From the NCBI RefSeq assembly GCF_000661955.1, contig NZ_CP007597.1:1357605-1421604 (forward strand): a stretch of DNA of 64,000 bases. Direction: 5' to 3'. Source of the stretch: Stenotrophomonas rhizophila. GTDB lineage: Bacteria > Pseudomonadota > Gammaproteobacteria > Xanthomonadales > Xanthomonadaceae. The position numbers were made by a program, and so were the translations under genes. The notes beneath the pieces were generated by a model. That model was not told where the DNA came from. It saw nothing but the letters and a program-made list of their open reading frames with translations, and did no database searches. Shown here one piece after another: positions 20,042 through 30,070 of the stretch; within the stretch, counting starts at the first letter, position 1; each line of letters begins with the position of its first letter.

Positions 20042-20701
20042 TCAGTCCGGCAGGGTGAAGCTGACCGGCACCAGGCCATCGGCCGGCACCTGCTGGCCGT
20101 CCACCATGGCCGGCACGAACCGCCACTGGCGCAGCACCTGCTGGCGGGCGGCGTTGTCCAGCGCCCGCGAGCCACTGCTGCGCTCGATCACCACGCTGGA
20201 GGCCCGGCCATCGGCCTCCACCCGCACCCGCAGCAGCACCGTGCCCTGCTCATGGTTGCGGATGGCGGCGATCGGGTAGGCCGGCGGCGGTGCGCTGCGG
20301 TACTGCAGCAGCGCCCCGGCACCACCGGCAGCCGGCCCCGGCACGCTGGGGGCCAGGACCGGGGCCTGGGGTTCACTGGCCGGCAGCGGCGCCACCGCCA
20401 AGGCATCGTCGGCGTTGGCGGTCGGCGGCGGCAGCGGGGCCACCTGCGGCGTGGGCACGGTGCGCGGCTGCACCAGGGTGGGGACGTCCGGCTTGATCGG
20501 CACCGGGACCGGCGGGGTGGGTTCCGGCGGTACCAGCATCCGTATCTGCATGCGTTCACGTGGCAGGGGCGCGGCCACATACGCTGCCGGGATCAGCAGC
20601 AGCATCAGCGCCAGCACATGCAGGGCCAGGGCGGTGCTCCAGCCGAGCACGCGGGAAACGTCGATCTGCAGCGGCACTACGCGGGGTTGGGTACGGACCA
20701 T
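20042..20701 (-). CDS. TonB-family energy transducer
   Basis: 219 residues from ATG 20701, chosen because AAGGAG lies eight bases upstream. One N-terminal membrane helix (about 17-40, with an ALHVLALMLLL pattern containing the His typical of TonB anchors) is followed by a proline-rich periplasmic spacer (about 55-120) and a C-terminal TonB domain (about 140-219) with YPIAAIRNHEQGTVLLRVRV and LRQWRFVPA. It transmits proton-motive force from ExbB-ExbD to outer-membrane receptors. The gene precedes a receptor gene, but no exbBD is seen nearby, so it must share those proteins from elsewhere. Confidence 0.92.
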   Translation of the reverse strand: MVRTQPRVVPLQIDVSRVLGWSTALALHVLALMLLLIPAAYVAAPLPRERMQIRMLVPPEPTPPVPVPIKPDVPTLVQPRTVPTPQVAPLPPPTANADDALAVAPLPASEPQAPVLAPSVPGPAAGGAGALLQYRSAPPPAYPIAAIRNHEQGTVLLRVRVEADGRASSVVIERSSGSRALDNAARQQVLRQWRFVPAMVDGQQVPADGLVPVSFTLPD

Positions 20702-20876
20702 GCTCCACTCTCCTTGCCAGATGTGCGGGAACATCAAACGTGCGGGCGCGGCCGGTGGGGTTGCAGGACGCAGAAGGCGGGGCCGCGCAATGACAGCAAT
20801 ACCGGAGCGGGGCGCGGCCCGGAAGTCAGGGGGCATGTGGGTGTTTGGCTGGCGCTCAGGAACCGGGCCCGGAACG

Positions 20877-20904
20877 CATGACGGCGCCCGCAGGCGCCGT
20901 CATG
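20877..20904 (-). other. Hairpin after the SIMPL gene
   Basis: A 12-base perfect stem (CATGACGGCGCC with its complement, loop CGCA) lies 18 bases beyond the stop codon of the SIMPL gene. It has no T tract; it may protect the message 3' end or terminate weakly. Confidence 0.45.
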
Positions 20905-20921
20905 TCATGGACCGCTGGCCG

Positions 20922-21656
20922 TTACCGGCCCAGGTCGAACACCACGTCCAGGTTCACCGACACCGACGACTCGCCCGGCGACACCGGGGTGGACACATCG
21001 GCGGCCATCGGCGCGGCGGCCGCACGCATCATCACCGGGCGGAAGTTGCCGCCGCCGTTCTCGGAGATGCTCACGATGCGGCGCACGCGCAGGCCCAGCG
21101 ACTTGGCGTAGGTCTCGGCGCGGGCTTGGGCCTTCTTCAGCGCGGCCAGGCGGGCTTCGTCATACACCGGTTCGGGCTGGTCGATCTCGAACTGCGGGCC
21201 ATTGATCTGGTTGGCGCCCTGGGCGGCCAGCGCGTCCAGCACCTTGCCCAGCTTGGCGATGTCGCGCACCTTCAGGCTGACCGTGTTGCTGGCCTGGTAG
21301 CCGGTGATCTTCGGCGGCTCGTTGTCTACATAGCGGTACTGCGGGTTGAGGTTGACCCCGCTGGTCTGCACGTCACGTTCGGCAATGCCGGCGGCCTTGA
21401 TCGCGGCCAGCACCTTGACCATCTGCTCGGCGTTCTGGCGCATCGCGGTATTGCCATCGACGGCCTGGGTGACCACACCGGCCGACAGCGTGGCCACGTC
21501 CGGTACGCGCTTGGCTTCGGCGTTGGCCGAGATGTTGAGCAGGGTGCTGTCGGCGGCGACGGCAACGGCGGGCGAGGTCTGGGCGTGGGCGGTCATCGAG
21601 GTTCCCAGGGCAAGGGACAGGGCGAGCAGCAGCGGGGACAGGGATGGGCGGCGCAT
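20922..21656 (-). CDS. Periplasmic SIMPL (DUF541) domain protein
   Basis: 244 residues. A signal peptide ends near AHAQ (about residue 25), and the rest is a SIMPL/DUF541 domain: LLNISANAEAKRVPDVATLSAGV at the start, DVQTSGVNLNPQYRY in the middle and KKAQARAETYAKSLG toward the end. The family forms large periplasmic or membrane-associated oligomers of uncertain role, with some members linked to oxidative stress. The start at ATG 21656 is set by AAGGAG six bases upstream; an ATG six bases earlier is too close to that site. Confidence 0.88.
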   Translation of the reverse strand: MRRPSLSPLLLALSLALGTSMTAHAQTSPAVAVAADSTLLNISANAEAKRVPDVATLSAGVVTQAVDGNTAMRQNAEQMVKVLAAIKAAGIAERDVQTSGVNLNPQYRYVDNEPPKITGYQASNTVSLKVRDIAKLGKVLDALAAQGANQINGPQFEIDQPEPVYDEARLAALKKAQARAETYAKSLGLRVRRIVSISENGGGNFRPVMMRAAAAPMAADVSTPVSPGESSVSVNLDVVFDLGR

Positions 21657-21787
21657 GTACATCTCCTTGTGAAGGCGTTGAGGTTGGTGTCGGGGCGATG
21701 AACGCTCCGTGAGCTTTTCCGGGGTTGAGGGGCGATTGGGTGCGGTTGCTTTCGATTCAGACACGGGCCGCAGGTTATGCTTCCGCG

Positions 21788-22396
21788 ATGCTTTATCTTG
21801 CCTCCCGTTCCCCCCGACGTACCCAACTGTTGACGCGCCTGGACCGACCGTTCCGGGCGCTGGACCTTGAGGTACCTGAAGTCCGTGCCGCCGATGAGTC
21901 GGCGCTTGGCTATGTGCAGCGCGTGGCCGCCGACAAGGCGCAGGCCGGGCTGGCCCTGGTGGCCGCCGATGCCGAGGCGGTGGTGATCGGCTCGGACACC
22001 GAAGTGGTGCTGGACGGACGGGTGTTCGGCAAGCCGGTCGACGCCGAAGACGCCGCCGCCATGCTGCGCGCCCTGTCCGGGCGCACCCACCAGGTGATGA
22101 CCGCGGTGGCCGTCGTGGCCCACGGCCGCCAGGACGGTGTGCTGGTGGTGTCGGAGGTGAGCTTCATCGAGATCGACGAGGCCGCCATCGCGGCCTACGT
22201 GGCCAGCGGCGAGCCGATGGGCAAGGCCGGGGCGTACGCCATCCAGGGCGGCGCCGAACGTTACATCCGCCATCTGGCGGGAAGCTATTCGGGTGTGATG
22301 GGATTGCCCCTGCAACAGACCGAGCAGTTGCTGCAGGCGTTTGGCGTTTCGCCCGCTGCTTTCACCACGCCAACGGAGGGTGTCGCCCATGTCTGA
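21788..22396 (+). CDS. maf: Maf nucleotide pyrophosphatase (dTTP/UTP type)
   Basis: 202 residues. The opening [14 protein letters not shown] is the Maf nucleotide-binding signature (SxSPRR), and [17 protein letters not shown] supplies the catalytic Asp region. The protein hydrolyses non-canonical and some canonical nucleoside triphosphates to monophosphates and affects septum formation; the dTTP/UTP subtype is inferred from the gene neighbour. It overlaps rng by eight bases, so the pair is translationally coupled, the common maf-rng arrangement. Confidence 0.93.
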   Translation: MLYLASRSPRRTQLLTRLDRPFRALDLEVPEVRAADESALGYVQRVAADKAQAGLALVAADAEAVVIGSDTEVVLDGRVFGKPVDAEDAAAMLRALSGRTHQVMTAVAVVAHGRQDGVLVVSEVSFIEIDEAAIAAYVASGEPMGKAGAYAIQGGAERYIRHLAGSYSGVMGLPLQQTEQLLQAFGVSPAAFTTPTEGVAHV

Positions 22397-23876
22397 AGAA
22401 ATCCTGGTCAATGTCACCCCGCGCGAAACCCGCGTGGCCGTCATCGAGAACGGCATGCTGCAGGAACTGCACATCGAACGTGGCTGGCGCCGCGGGGTGG
22501 TGGGCAACATCTACAAGGGCAAGGTGCAGCGGGTGATGCCGGGCATGCAGGCGGCCTTCGTCGAAGTGGGCCTGGAGCGCGCGGCGTTCCTGCACGCCAA
22601 CGATGTGATCCGCCCGGCCCCGGTGGCCAGCCCGGATACCGAGGGCACCACGTTGCCGCCGCCGTCGTCGGTGCCGATCGTGGAGCTGCTGCGCGACGGC
22701 CAGGACATCGTGGTGCAGGTGGTCAAGGACCCGATCGGGACCAAGGGTGCGCGCCTGACCACCCAGATCAGCATTCCCTCGCGTTACATGGTGCTGCTGC
22801 CGCAGTCCAAGGTGGTCGGGGTCTCGGCGCGGATCGAGGACGAGGCCGAGCGCGCACGCCTGAAGTCGCTGGTCACCGAACTGTCGGCCCAGCACGGGGG
22901 CTACGGCTACATCGTGCGTACCAACGCCGAGGGCCAGCCGGCCGAAGCCATCGCCGAGGACGTGGCCTACCTGTCGCGGGTCTGGAACGTGGTGGAGCGG
23001 CGCGGCCGCGATGCCGCTCCGCTCAGCGTGATCTACGAAGACCTCAGCCTGCCGCTGCGCTCGGTGCGCGACCTGATCCGCAAGGACGTGGACAAGGTGA
23101 AGGTGGACTCCAAGGAAACCTTCACCCAGCTGCAGGCGTTCGTGGCCAAGTACATGCCGGTGCTGGCCGAGAAGATCGAGCTGTACAGCGGCGACCGGCC
23201 CATCTTCGACATGTTCGGGGTGGAGGACGAGATCGGCCGTGCGCTGGACAAGCAGGTGCCGCTCAAGTCCGGTGGCTACCTGGTGATCGACCAGACCGAG
23301 GCGATGACCACCATCGACGTCAACACCGGGTCGTTCCTGGGCCAGCGCAACCTGGAAGAGACGGTGTTCCGCACGAATCTGGAAGCGGCGCAGGCGGTGG
23401 CCCGCCAGCTGCGGCTGCGTAACCTGGGCGGCATCATCATCATCGACTTCATCGACATGGATGACGCAGAGCATCGCCGCCAGGTGCTGCGCACCCTGGA
23501 AAAAGCCCTGGCGCGCGACCACGCCAAGACCACCGTCTACGATTTCTCGCCGCTGGGCCTGGTCGAAATGACCCGCAAGCGCACCGTGGAAAGCCTGGAG
23601 CGGCAGCTGTCCGAGCCGTGCCCGGAGTGCAGCGGGCGCGGGTCGATCAAGACCGCTGAAACGGTCACCTATGAGATCTTCCGCGAAATCACCCGCGCGG
23701 TGCGCCAGTTCGATGCGGCCCGCCTGCTGGTGATCGCCTCGTCCAAGGTGGTGGCGCGCATCACCGATGAGGAATCCACGGCCGTGGCCGAGCTGGAGGA
23801 GTTCCTTGGCAAGTCGATCCGCTTCCAGGCCGACGAGCAGTACCTGCAGGAGCAGTTCGATGTTGTGTTGCTCTGA
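22389..23876 (+). CDS. rng: Ribonuclease G
   Basis: 495 residues, typical of RNase G rather than the longer RNase E. It processes the 5' end of 16S rRNA and degrades some mRNAs. An S1 RNA-binding domain lies near the N-terminus (about 35-130), the catalytic DNase I-like region contains the conserved acidic sites in [13 protein letters not shown] and [11 protein letters not shown], and the zinc-link CPECSG is present near the C-terminus. The ATG at 22389 sits inside the end of maf. It heads a maf-rng-yhdP-tldD run seen in many gammaproteobacteria. Confidence 0.95.
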   Translation: MSEEILVNVTPRETRVAVIENGMLQELHIERGWRRGVVGNIYKGKVQRVMPGMQAAFVEVGLERAAFLHANDVIRPAPVASPDTEGTTLPPPSSVPIVELLRDGQDIVVQVVKDPIGTKGARLTTQISIPSRYMVLLPQSKVVGVSARIEDEAERARLKSLVTELSAQHGGYGYIVRTNAEGQPAEAIAEDVAYLSRVWNVVERRGRDAAPLSVIYEDLSLPLRSVRDLIRKDVDKVKVDSKETFTQLQAFVAKYMPVLAEKIELYSGDRPIFDMFGVEDEIGRALDKQVPLKSGGYLVIDQTEAMTTIDVNTGSFLGQRNLEETVFRTNLEAAQAVARQLRLRNLGGIIIIDFIDMDDAEHRRQVLRTLEKALARDHAKTTVYDFSPLGLVEMTRKRTVESLERQLSEPCPECSGRGSIKTAETVTYEIFREITRAVRQFDAARLLVIASSKVVARITDEESTAVAELEEFLGKSIRFQADEQYLQEQFDVVLL

Positions 23877-23921
23877 TTCCCGCCCACTGGCGCGCGTGCG
23901 CGCCGGTGCCTTCGCGTTGCG

Positions 23922-26900
23922 ATGAGCACGCCGCTCCGACTGCGACTGCGAAGGATTCGCCGCCATGCCGTGTATGCATTGGCGATCGTGTTGGTGTGCG
24001 TGGCGGTGCTGGTGGGCACCGTCAGTCAAGTGTTGCCGTTCGCCGAGCGCCACCCCGACAAGGTGGCGGCCTGGTTGAGCGCGCGTGCCGGGCAGCCGGT
24101 GCGCTTCGATCATCTGGATACCGCCTGGACCCGCCGCGGGCCCCTGCTGGAACTGAAGGGCCTGCGCATCGGCGAAGGGCAGGGCATCGCCATCGGCGAG
24201 GCCGAGGTGCTGGTGTCGATGTATGCCGGGCTGCTGCCGGGCCACTCGCTGACCGAACTGCGCCTGCGCGGCCTGGCCCTGGTGCTGCAGCGGGCCGACG
24301 ATGGCCGCTGGTCGGTGCGCGGGCTGCCGCAGGCCGGCAGCGGCGACCCGCTCGAGGCGCTGCGTCGCCTCGGCGAGCTGCAGGTGATCGGCGGTCGGCT
24401 GCGGGTGGATGCGCCCTCGTTGAACCTGCAGGCCGAGCTGCCGCGCATCGACCTGCGCCTGCGCGTGAATGGCCAACGCCTGCGCGTGGGCGCGCGCGCG
24501 TGGGCCGACGTCAACGGCCAGCCGCTGACGGCCGTGCTGGACTTCGACCGCCGCCACGGTGATGGCCAGGCCTGGTTGTCGGCCGACCCGGCCGATTTCC
24601 GCGCCTGGTCGCACCTGCTCCAGTTCGCCGGGGTATCGCTGCAGCAAGGCACCGGGGAGCTCAATGCCTGGGTCGACCTGCGCGACCACCGCCCGGTGAT
24701 GGTCACCGCCGACGCCGACCTGCAGGATCTGCGGCTGCGCGGCGCCCCGCTGGCCGATGGCAAACGCCCGCAGCTGGCGCTGGATACCCTGCAGCTGCGC
24801 GCGCGCTGGCGCTGGGTGACCGGCGGCTGGCGCGCCGACGCGCCGCAGCTGCGCATCGGCCTGGCCGGCAGCAGCGAGGTGCAGCGCCTGGACGGCCTGC
24901 TGCTGGCCGGCGGCCAGCACATGGCCCTGGCCGGCGACAACATCGATGCCACCGCGCTGCTGCGCGGGCTGGCGCTCAGCGATCGCATCGAACCAGGTCT
25001 GCGTGAGTGGCTGCAGCACGCCGCGCCGCATGCGCGCATGACCCAGGTGCGGGTCGCCGCCGAACGCGGCGGCCCGGTGTCGATCCAGGGCGAACTGGCC
25101 GACGTCGGCTTTGCACCGTCCGGGCATGCGCCCGGGCTGAGTGGCGTGGGCGGGCGCTTCAGCGCCGACGCCGACGGTTTCCAGCTGGACCTGCAACCGA
25201 ACCGGGTGATGCACTTCGACTGGCCCACCGGCTTCGGCCAGCGCCACGACGTGCGCCTGGCCGGGCAGCTGGTGGGCTGGCGCGACGAAGCCGGCGGTTG
25301 GCGGTTCGGCACCCCGGCGCTGCGCGTGCAGGGCACCGACTACGCCGCCGATGTGCGCGGCAGTGTCTGGTTCCAGGGCGACGGCACCCGGCCGTGGCTG
25401 CAACTGGCCGCGCGCATCGACGACGTGCCGATGACCGTGGCCAAGCGCTTCTGGATCCACTCCAGGATGAGCAAGGGGGCCACCGACTGGCTGGATGCCG
25501 CGCTGGTGGCCGGGCAGGTCCGCAACGGCGTGGGCCTGGTCAGCGGTGACCTCGACGACTGGCCGTTCGACCGCAACAACGGTCGCTTCGAGGCCACCGG
25601 GCATATCAGCAACGGCACCATCCGCTTCCAGCATGACTGGCCGGCCATGGGCAAGGTGGACGCCGACATCGCCTTCATCGGGCCCGGCTTTGAACTGCAC
25701 GGCGGCGGCGACCTGGCCGGCGTGGCGGTGAACCACTTCGATGCCGGTATCGTGGATTTCGGCGAAACCCCGCTGTACGTGAAGGCCACCACCCAGACCG
25801 AGACCGGGGCCCTGCTGGCGATGCTCAAGCAGAGCCCGCTGCACGCCACCTATGCCGAGACCCTGGACAATCTAACCGCCAAGGGCCCGGCCAAGGTCAG
25901 CTATGACCTGCTGCAGCCGCTGCATCCCGACCAGGGGCCGGGCCACATGCTGGGCACGGTCGACCTGCAGGGCGTGGCGCTGACCGAAAAACGCTTCGCG
26001 CTGGCCTTCGACGGCATGCGGGGCCAGGCCCGCTACAGCCGCGACGGTTTCGGTGCCGAAGGGCTCAACGTGCGCCACCTGGGCCAGGACGGGCTGCTCA
26101 GCCTGCGCGCCGGGGGCTTCGTGCGCGACCCGCAGCAGGCCTTCGAATCCGAACTCACCGCGTCGCTGGATGCCGGTGCCTTGCTGGACCGCGCGCCCGA
26201 GTTGAACTGGCTCAAGCCCTACATCGCCGGCAACGCGCGCTGGACGATCGGGGTGACCCTGCCCAAGGTGGCCGCCGGCGCGAAGACCGAGCCGCCGACC
26301 CTGCTGACCCTGCGGTCGGACCTGGTCGGCACCCGCCTGGACCTGCCGGCGCCGCTGGACAAGGACCCGGGCGTGCCGCTGGCAACCACGGTCAACGCCC
26401 AGCTGCCGATGGGCAGCGGCCGGGTGGACGTGGCCTTTGGCCAGCGCCTGGCCCTGGCCGCCCGCACCCACAACAACCAGACCGGCGTGCAGGTGACGCT
26501 GGGCAGCGACCGGGTCGACCGCGACCCGCCGGCCAGTGGGCTGGCGGTCAATGGCCGCAGCGGGTCGCTGGATGCCCTGGAATGGATCGGCCTGGCGCGC
26601 ACGCCCGATGGCGGTGACGGCAAGGACGCCATGCCGTTGCGCCAGGTGGATGTGCAGGTCGGGCAGCTGCTGCTGGCCGGGGGCGTGTTCGCGCAGACCC
26701 GGCTGCAGCTGCGGCCTACGCCGTCCACGGTGGAAGTGCGCCTGGACGGCCCCTCGCTGGCGGGCACCCTGAGCGTGCCCAATGCCGAGGGCGGCACCAT
26801 CGTCGGCAAGCTCAGCCGCGTGCATTGGCAGTCGCTGCCGACCCCGGCCAAGGTGCCCTCCGATGGCGCACCGATCCTTCTGCCGCCCGATGCCACCCTG

Positions 26901-27800
26901 CCGGCCCGGGTCCAGGCCAGTGCCAACGACACCAACCCGGCGAAGATTCCGCCGCTGGCGCTGGACATCGAGGACCTGCAGTTCGGCAAGGCCAAGCTGG
27001 GCCAGGCGGTGCTGCGCACGCGCCCGTTCGGCAACGGCCTGAGCGTGGACCAGCTGCAGTTCCGCGCGCCCAAGCAGGCCATCGACATCCAGGGCCGCTG
27101 GCTGGGCATGGGCGCCGCTGCACGCACCCAGGTCAATGTGGACGTGAAAAGCGAGGACCTGGGCGGCCTGATGCAGAACCTCGACTACGGCGGCCAGCTG
27201 CGCGGTGGCCAGGGCCAGCTCAGCCTGGACGCCGGTTGGCAGGGCGGTCCGTCGGACTTCCAGCTGGGCGCGCTGCAGGGGCAGATGCAGGTCCACGCGC
27301 GCAACGGCCAGTTGCTGGAGCTGGAGCCCGGCGCCGGGCGTGTGCTGGGCCTGCTCAGCGTGACCCAGCTGCCGCGCCGGTTGATGTTCGATTTCCGTGA
27401 CTTCTTCTCCAAGGGCTTTGCCTTCAACCAGGTCGAGGGCGCGCTCGAGTTCGCCAACGGCATGGCCACCACCGACAAGGTGCTGATCGAAGGCCCGGCG
27501 GCCAACATCAGCATCCGCGGCCAGACCGACCTGCGCCGCCAGCAGTTCGACCAGACCATCGACGTCAACCCGCGTGCCGGCAACCTGCTCACCGTGGTCG
27601 GCGCGGTCGCCGGCGGACCGGTGGGCGCCGCCGTGGGTGCGGCGGCCAATGCGGTGCTGGGCAAGCCGCTGGGGGCGATCGGGGCCAAGACCTACCGGGT
27701 AACCGGCCCCTGGGCCGAACCCAAGGTCGAGGTGATCGACCGTGACGATGCCCCGCCGCCACGGGCGGCTCCCGCTGCGTTGCCGCCCCCGGTACGCTGA
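23922..27800 (+). CDS. yhdP: YhdP-family AsmA-like envelope lipid transport protein
   Basis: 1292 residues, the usual giant size. One N-terminal membrane helix (about 14-36) anchors it in the inner membrane; the rest is a long periplasmic beta-rich AsmA/DUF3971-type domain that in Escherichia coli forms a groove bridging to the outer membrane and carries phospholipids (YhdP, with TamB and YdbH). The family patterns include QPVRFDHLDTAWTRRGP near the start and SITQLPRRLMFDFRDFFSKGF-like text near the end (here SVTQLPRRLMFDFRDFFSKG). Position between rng and tldD is conserved. Gene length and position make the call secure; substrate is by homology. Confidence 0.93.
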   Translation: MSTPLRLRLRRIRRHAVYALAIVLVCVAVLVGTVSQVLPFAERHPDKVAAWLSARAGQPVRFDHLDTAWTRRGPLLELKGLRIGEGQGIAIGEAEVLVSMYAGLLPGHSLTELRLRGLALVLQRADDGRWSVRGLPQAGSGDPLEALRRLGELQVIGGRLRVDAPSLNLQAELPRIDLRLRVNGQRLRVGARAWADVNGQPLTAVLDFDRRHGDGQAWLSADPADFRAWSHLLQFAGVSLQQGTGELNAWVDLRDHRPVMVTADADLQDLRLRGAPLADGKRPQLALDTLQLRARWRWVTGGWRADAPQLRIGLAGSSEVQRLDGLLLAGGQHMALAGDNIDATALLRGLALSDRIEPGLREWLQHAAPHARMTQVRVAAERGGPVSIQGELADVGFAPSGHAPGLSGVGGRFSADADGFQLDLQPNRVMHFDWPTGFGQRHDVRLAGQLVGWRDEAGGWRFGTPALRVQGTDYAADVRGSVWFQGDGTRPWLQLAARIDDVPMTVAKRFWIHSRMSKGATDWLDAALVAGQVRNGVGLVSGDLDDWPFDRNNGRFEATGHISNGTIRFQHDWPAMGKVDADIAFIGPGFELHGGGDLAGVAVNHFDAGIVDFGETPLYVKATTQTETGALLAMLKQSPLHATYAETLDNLTAKGPAKVSYDLLQPLHPDQGPGHMLGTVDLQGVALTEKRFALAFDGMRGQARYSRDGFGAEGLNVRHLGQDGLLSLRAGGFVRDPQQAFESELTASLDAGALLDRAPELNWLKPYIAGNARWTIGVTLPKVAAGAKTEPPTLLTLRSDLVGTRLDLPAPLDKDPGVPLATTVNAQLPMGSGRVDVAFGQRLALAARTHNNQTGVQVTLGSDRVDRDPPASGLAVNGRSGSLDALEWIGLARTPDGGDGKDAMPLRQVDVQVGQLLLAGGVFAQTRLQLRPTPSTVEVRLDGPSLAGTLSVPNAEGGTIVGKLSRVHWQSLPTPAKVPSDGAPILLPPDATLPARVQASANDTNPAKIPPLALDIEDLQFGKAKLGQAVLRTRPFGNGLSVDQLQFRAPKQAIDIQGRWLGMGAAARTQVNVDVKSEDLGGLMQNLDYGGQLRGGQGQLSLDAGWQGGPSDFQLGALQGQMQVHARNGQLLELEPGAGRVLGLLSVTQLPRRLMFDFRDFFSKGFAFNQVEGALEFANGMATTDKVLIEGPAANISIRGQTDLRRQQFDQTIDVNPRAGNLLTVVGAVAGGPVGAAVGAAANAVLGKPLGAIGAKTYRVTGPWAEPKVEVIDRDDAPPPRAAPAALPPPVR

Positions 27801-27854
27801 CCTCCTTTCCCGCGCCCGGGTTGCGAACGTGGCCCGCGCCCTCAGATAGATGAC

Positions 27855-29300
27855 ATGACCGATAACGCACTTACCCTTGCAAACGACCGCCTGCTGCTGC
27901 CCGCCGGGCTCGATGCCGGTGGACTGGAACGTACCTTCGGCACCCTGCTGGGCCCGGGCATCGATTTTGGCGATCTGTATTTCCAGCACGCCCGGCGCGA
28001 AAGCTGGAGCGTGGAGGACGGCATCGTCAAGGACGGCGCCCATTCGATCGAGCAGGGCGTCGGCGTGCGCGCCATCGCCGGCGAAAAGACCGGCTTTGCC
28101 TACTCCGACGACATCCACCGCGACGCGCTGCTGGCGGCGGCGCAGTCGGCCCGCGCGATCTCACGCGAGGGCGGGGCGCAGCAGGCGCGCTCGCTGGTGC
28201 GTGGCAACGGCCGCGCGCTGTACCCGGCGCTGGACCCGATCGACGGCATGGGCAACGAAGCCAAGGTCGAGGTGCTCAAGCGCCTGGACCGGTACCTGCG
28301 CGCCGCCGACCCGCGCGTGCAGCAGGTGATGGTGAGCCTGTCCGGCGGCGTGGACACGGTGCTGATCGCGCGCAGCGACGGCGTGCTGGCGGCCGACATC
28401 CGGCCGCTGGTGCGGCTGAACGTGCAGGTGATCGTGGAGCAGCACGGGCGCCGCGAGTCCGGCTATTCCGGCGGCGGCGGCCGTTACAGCTATGCCGAAC
28501 TGTTCGCCGACGACCGCCCCGAGCGGTTTGCCCGCGAAGCGCTGCGCCAGGCGCTGGTGAACCTGGAGGCGATCCCGGCCCCGGCCGGGGTGATGACCGT
28601 GGTGCTCGGCCCGGGCTGGCCCGGCGTGCTGCTGCACGAGGCGGTGGGCCACGGCCTGGAAGGCGACTTCAACCGCAAGGGCACCAGCGTCTATGCCGGC
28701 CGCGTGGGCGAGCGCGTGGCGGCCCCGGGCGTGACCATCGTCGATGACGGCACCCTGGACGGGCGCCGCGGTTCGCTCAACATCGACGACGAGGGCCATC
28801 CCACCCAGTGCACCACGCTGATCGAGGACGGCATCCTGGTCGGCTACATGCAGGATTCGCTCAACGCGCGCCTGATGGGCGTGGCCCCGACCGGCAACGG
28901 CCGCCGTGAATCGTTCGCGCACATGACCATGCCGCGCATGACCAACACCTACATGCGCGCCGGCCAGCACGATCCGGAAGAAATGATCCGCTCGGTGAAG
29001 AAGGGTCTGTACGCGGTCAATTTCGGCGGCGGCCAGGTCGACATCACCAGCGGCAAGTACGTGTTCTCGGCCACCGAGGCCTACCTGATCGAGGACGGCA
29101 AGGTGACCGCGCCGGTGAAGGGCGCCACGCTGATCGGCAACGGGCCGGAAACCATGCAGAAGGTCCGCATGATCGGCAACGACCTGGCCCTGGACGAGGG
29201 CGTGGGGATCTGCGGCAAGGATGGCCAGAGCGTGCCGGTGGGCGTGGGCCAGCCGTCGCTGCTGATCGATGGCATCACCGTGGGCGGCACCCAGGCCTGA
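27855..29300 (+). CDS. tldD: Metalloprotease TldD
   Basis: 481 residues. TldD is the zinc-bearing half of the TldD-TldE protease, which matures microcin B17 and CcdA-like peptides in the cytoplasm. The metal-binding HExxxH (HEAVGH, residues 261-266) is intact, and the C-terminal [17 protein letters not shown] is typical. Its partner TldE (PmbA) is encoded 770 bases downstream at 30071-31438, past the minus-strand yjgA gene, an arrangement that is common in the group. Confidence 0.95.
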   Translation: MTDNALTLANDRLLLPAGLDAGGLERTFGTLLGPGIDFGDLYFQHARRESWSVEDGIVKDGAHSIEQGVGVRAIAGEKTGFAYSDDIHRDALLAAAQSARAISREGGAQQARSLVRGNGRALYPALDPIDGMGNEAKVEVLKRLDRYLRAADPRVQQVMVSLSGGVDTVLIARSDGVLAADIRPLVRLNVQVIVEQHGRRESGYSGGGGRYSYAELFADDRPERFAREALRQALVNLEAIPAPAGVMTVVLGPGWPGVLLHEAVGHGLEGDFNRKGTSVYAGRVGERVAAPGVTIVDDGTLDGRRGSLNIDDEGHPTQCTTLIEDGILVGYMQDSLNARLMGVAPTGNGRRESFAHMTMPRMTNTYMRAGQHDPEEMIRSVKKGLYAVNFGGGQVDITSGKYVFSATEAYLIEDGKVTAPVKGATLIGNGPETMQKVRMIGNDLALDEGVGICGKDGQSVPVGVGQPSLLIDGITVGGTQA

Positions 29301-29383
29301 GCCAGGCGATGCGCCCGTGCTGCCGGTTCGAGCGCCCCGCGGGGGCCAGCCCTGGGCTGGCACCGCCGCGTGGGCAGCCGGGC

Positions 29384-30001
29384 TCAGTCTTCGGCGGTGT
29401 CGTCGCCGTCCTGGTCGTGCCGGTCGTCCTGGTCATCCAGGTCGTCGGCCGAGGTCAGGTTGGCCGCATCCAGGCCCAGCGCGGCCGGCAGCAGCAGCGT
29501 CCGCAGCAGCTGGTAGATCTCGCGGTAGGCGCGCGGCGGCTTGTTCTTGGCTTTCTCGGCCTGGGCGTTGCGCACCAGCGTGCGCAGCTGCTGGCGGTCG
29601 GCATGCGGGTATTCGTCCAGCAGCGCGCCCAGCGCCTTGTCGCCGTCCTTCAACAGGCGCTCGCGCCAGTCTTCCACGCGGTGCATGGTGGCCACTTCAC
29701 GGCGCGAGGTTTCGCTGTTGGCATCCAGCGCATCGCGGATGGCATCCAGCGCGGCATCGTCCTCGCGGCGCATGTGCTTGGCCAGGAACGCCAGCTGGCG
29801 CTTGTGGGCGATGTGCGCGGTGATGCGCTTGGCCTCGGCGATATGCGGCAGCAGGTCTTCGGGCACCGGCACCCGGGCCAGCTGGGCCGGGGTCAGCGCG
29901 ACCAGCTTCTCGCCGAGCGCCAGCACGTCCAGGGCGTCCCGGCGGTTCTGGCTACGGCTGATGTCTAGGAATTCACCGGTATCTTCGTCGCGTCCGCGCA
30001 T
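29384..30001 (-). CDS. yjgA: Ribosome biogenesis factor YjgA/DarP (DUF615)
   Basis: 205 residues, almost entirely helical with two-helix coiled segments. The patterns [21 protein letters not shown] and [17 protein letters not shown] belong to DUF615/YjgA, a late-acting 50S assembly factor also called DarP. A long acidic tail ([16 protein letters not shown]) closes the protein. The ATG at 30001 is chosen by domain fit; the open frame runs 16 codons further upstream to 30049. The gene is divergent from pmbA, its conserved neighbour; 69 bases separate them and must hold both promoters. Confidence 0.93.
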   Translation of the reverse strand: MRGRDEDTGEFLDISRSQNRRDALDVLALGEKLVALTPAQLARVPVPEDLLPHIAEAKRITAHIAHKRQLAFLAKHMRREDDAALDAIRDALDANSETSRREVATMHRVEDWRERLLKDGDKALGALLDEYPHADRQQLRTLVRNAQAEKAKNKPPRAYREIYQLLRTLLLPAALGLDAANLTSADDLDDQDDRHDQDGDDTAED

Positions 30002-30070
30002 CGTCTTATTTCCACATCCGTAAACTGTGCCCCGCGTTGCGCCAGGCACTCACCCGTACAGGATAAAGCA

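Noticed and set aside
22362..25844. Very long open frame on the minus strand opposite rng and yhdP
   Set aside because: It is antisense to two well-recognised genes and its translation is an Arg/His/Gln-rich low-complexity text typical of the reverse strand of high-GC genes.
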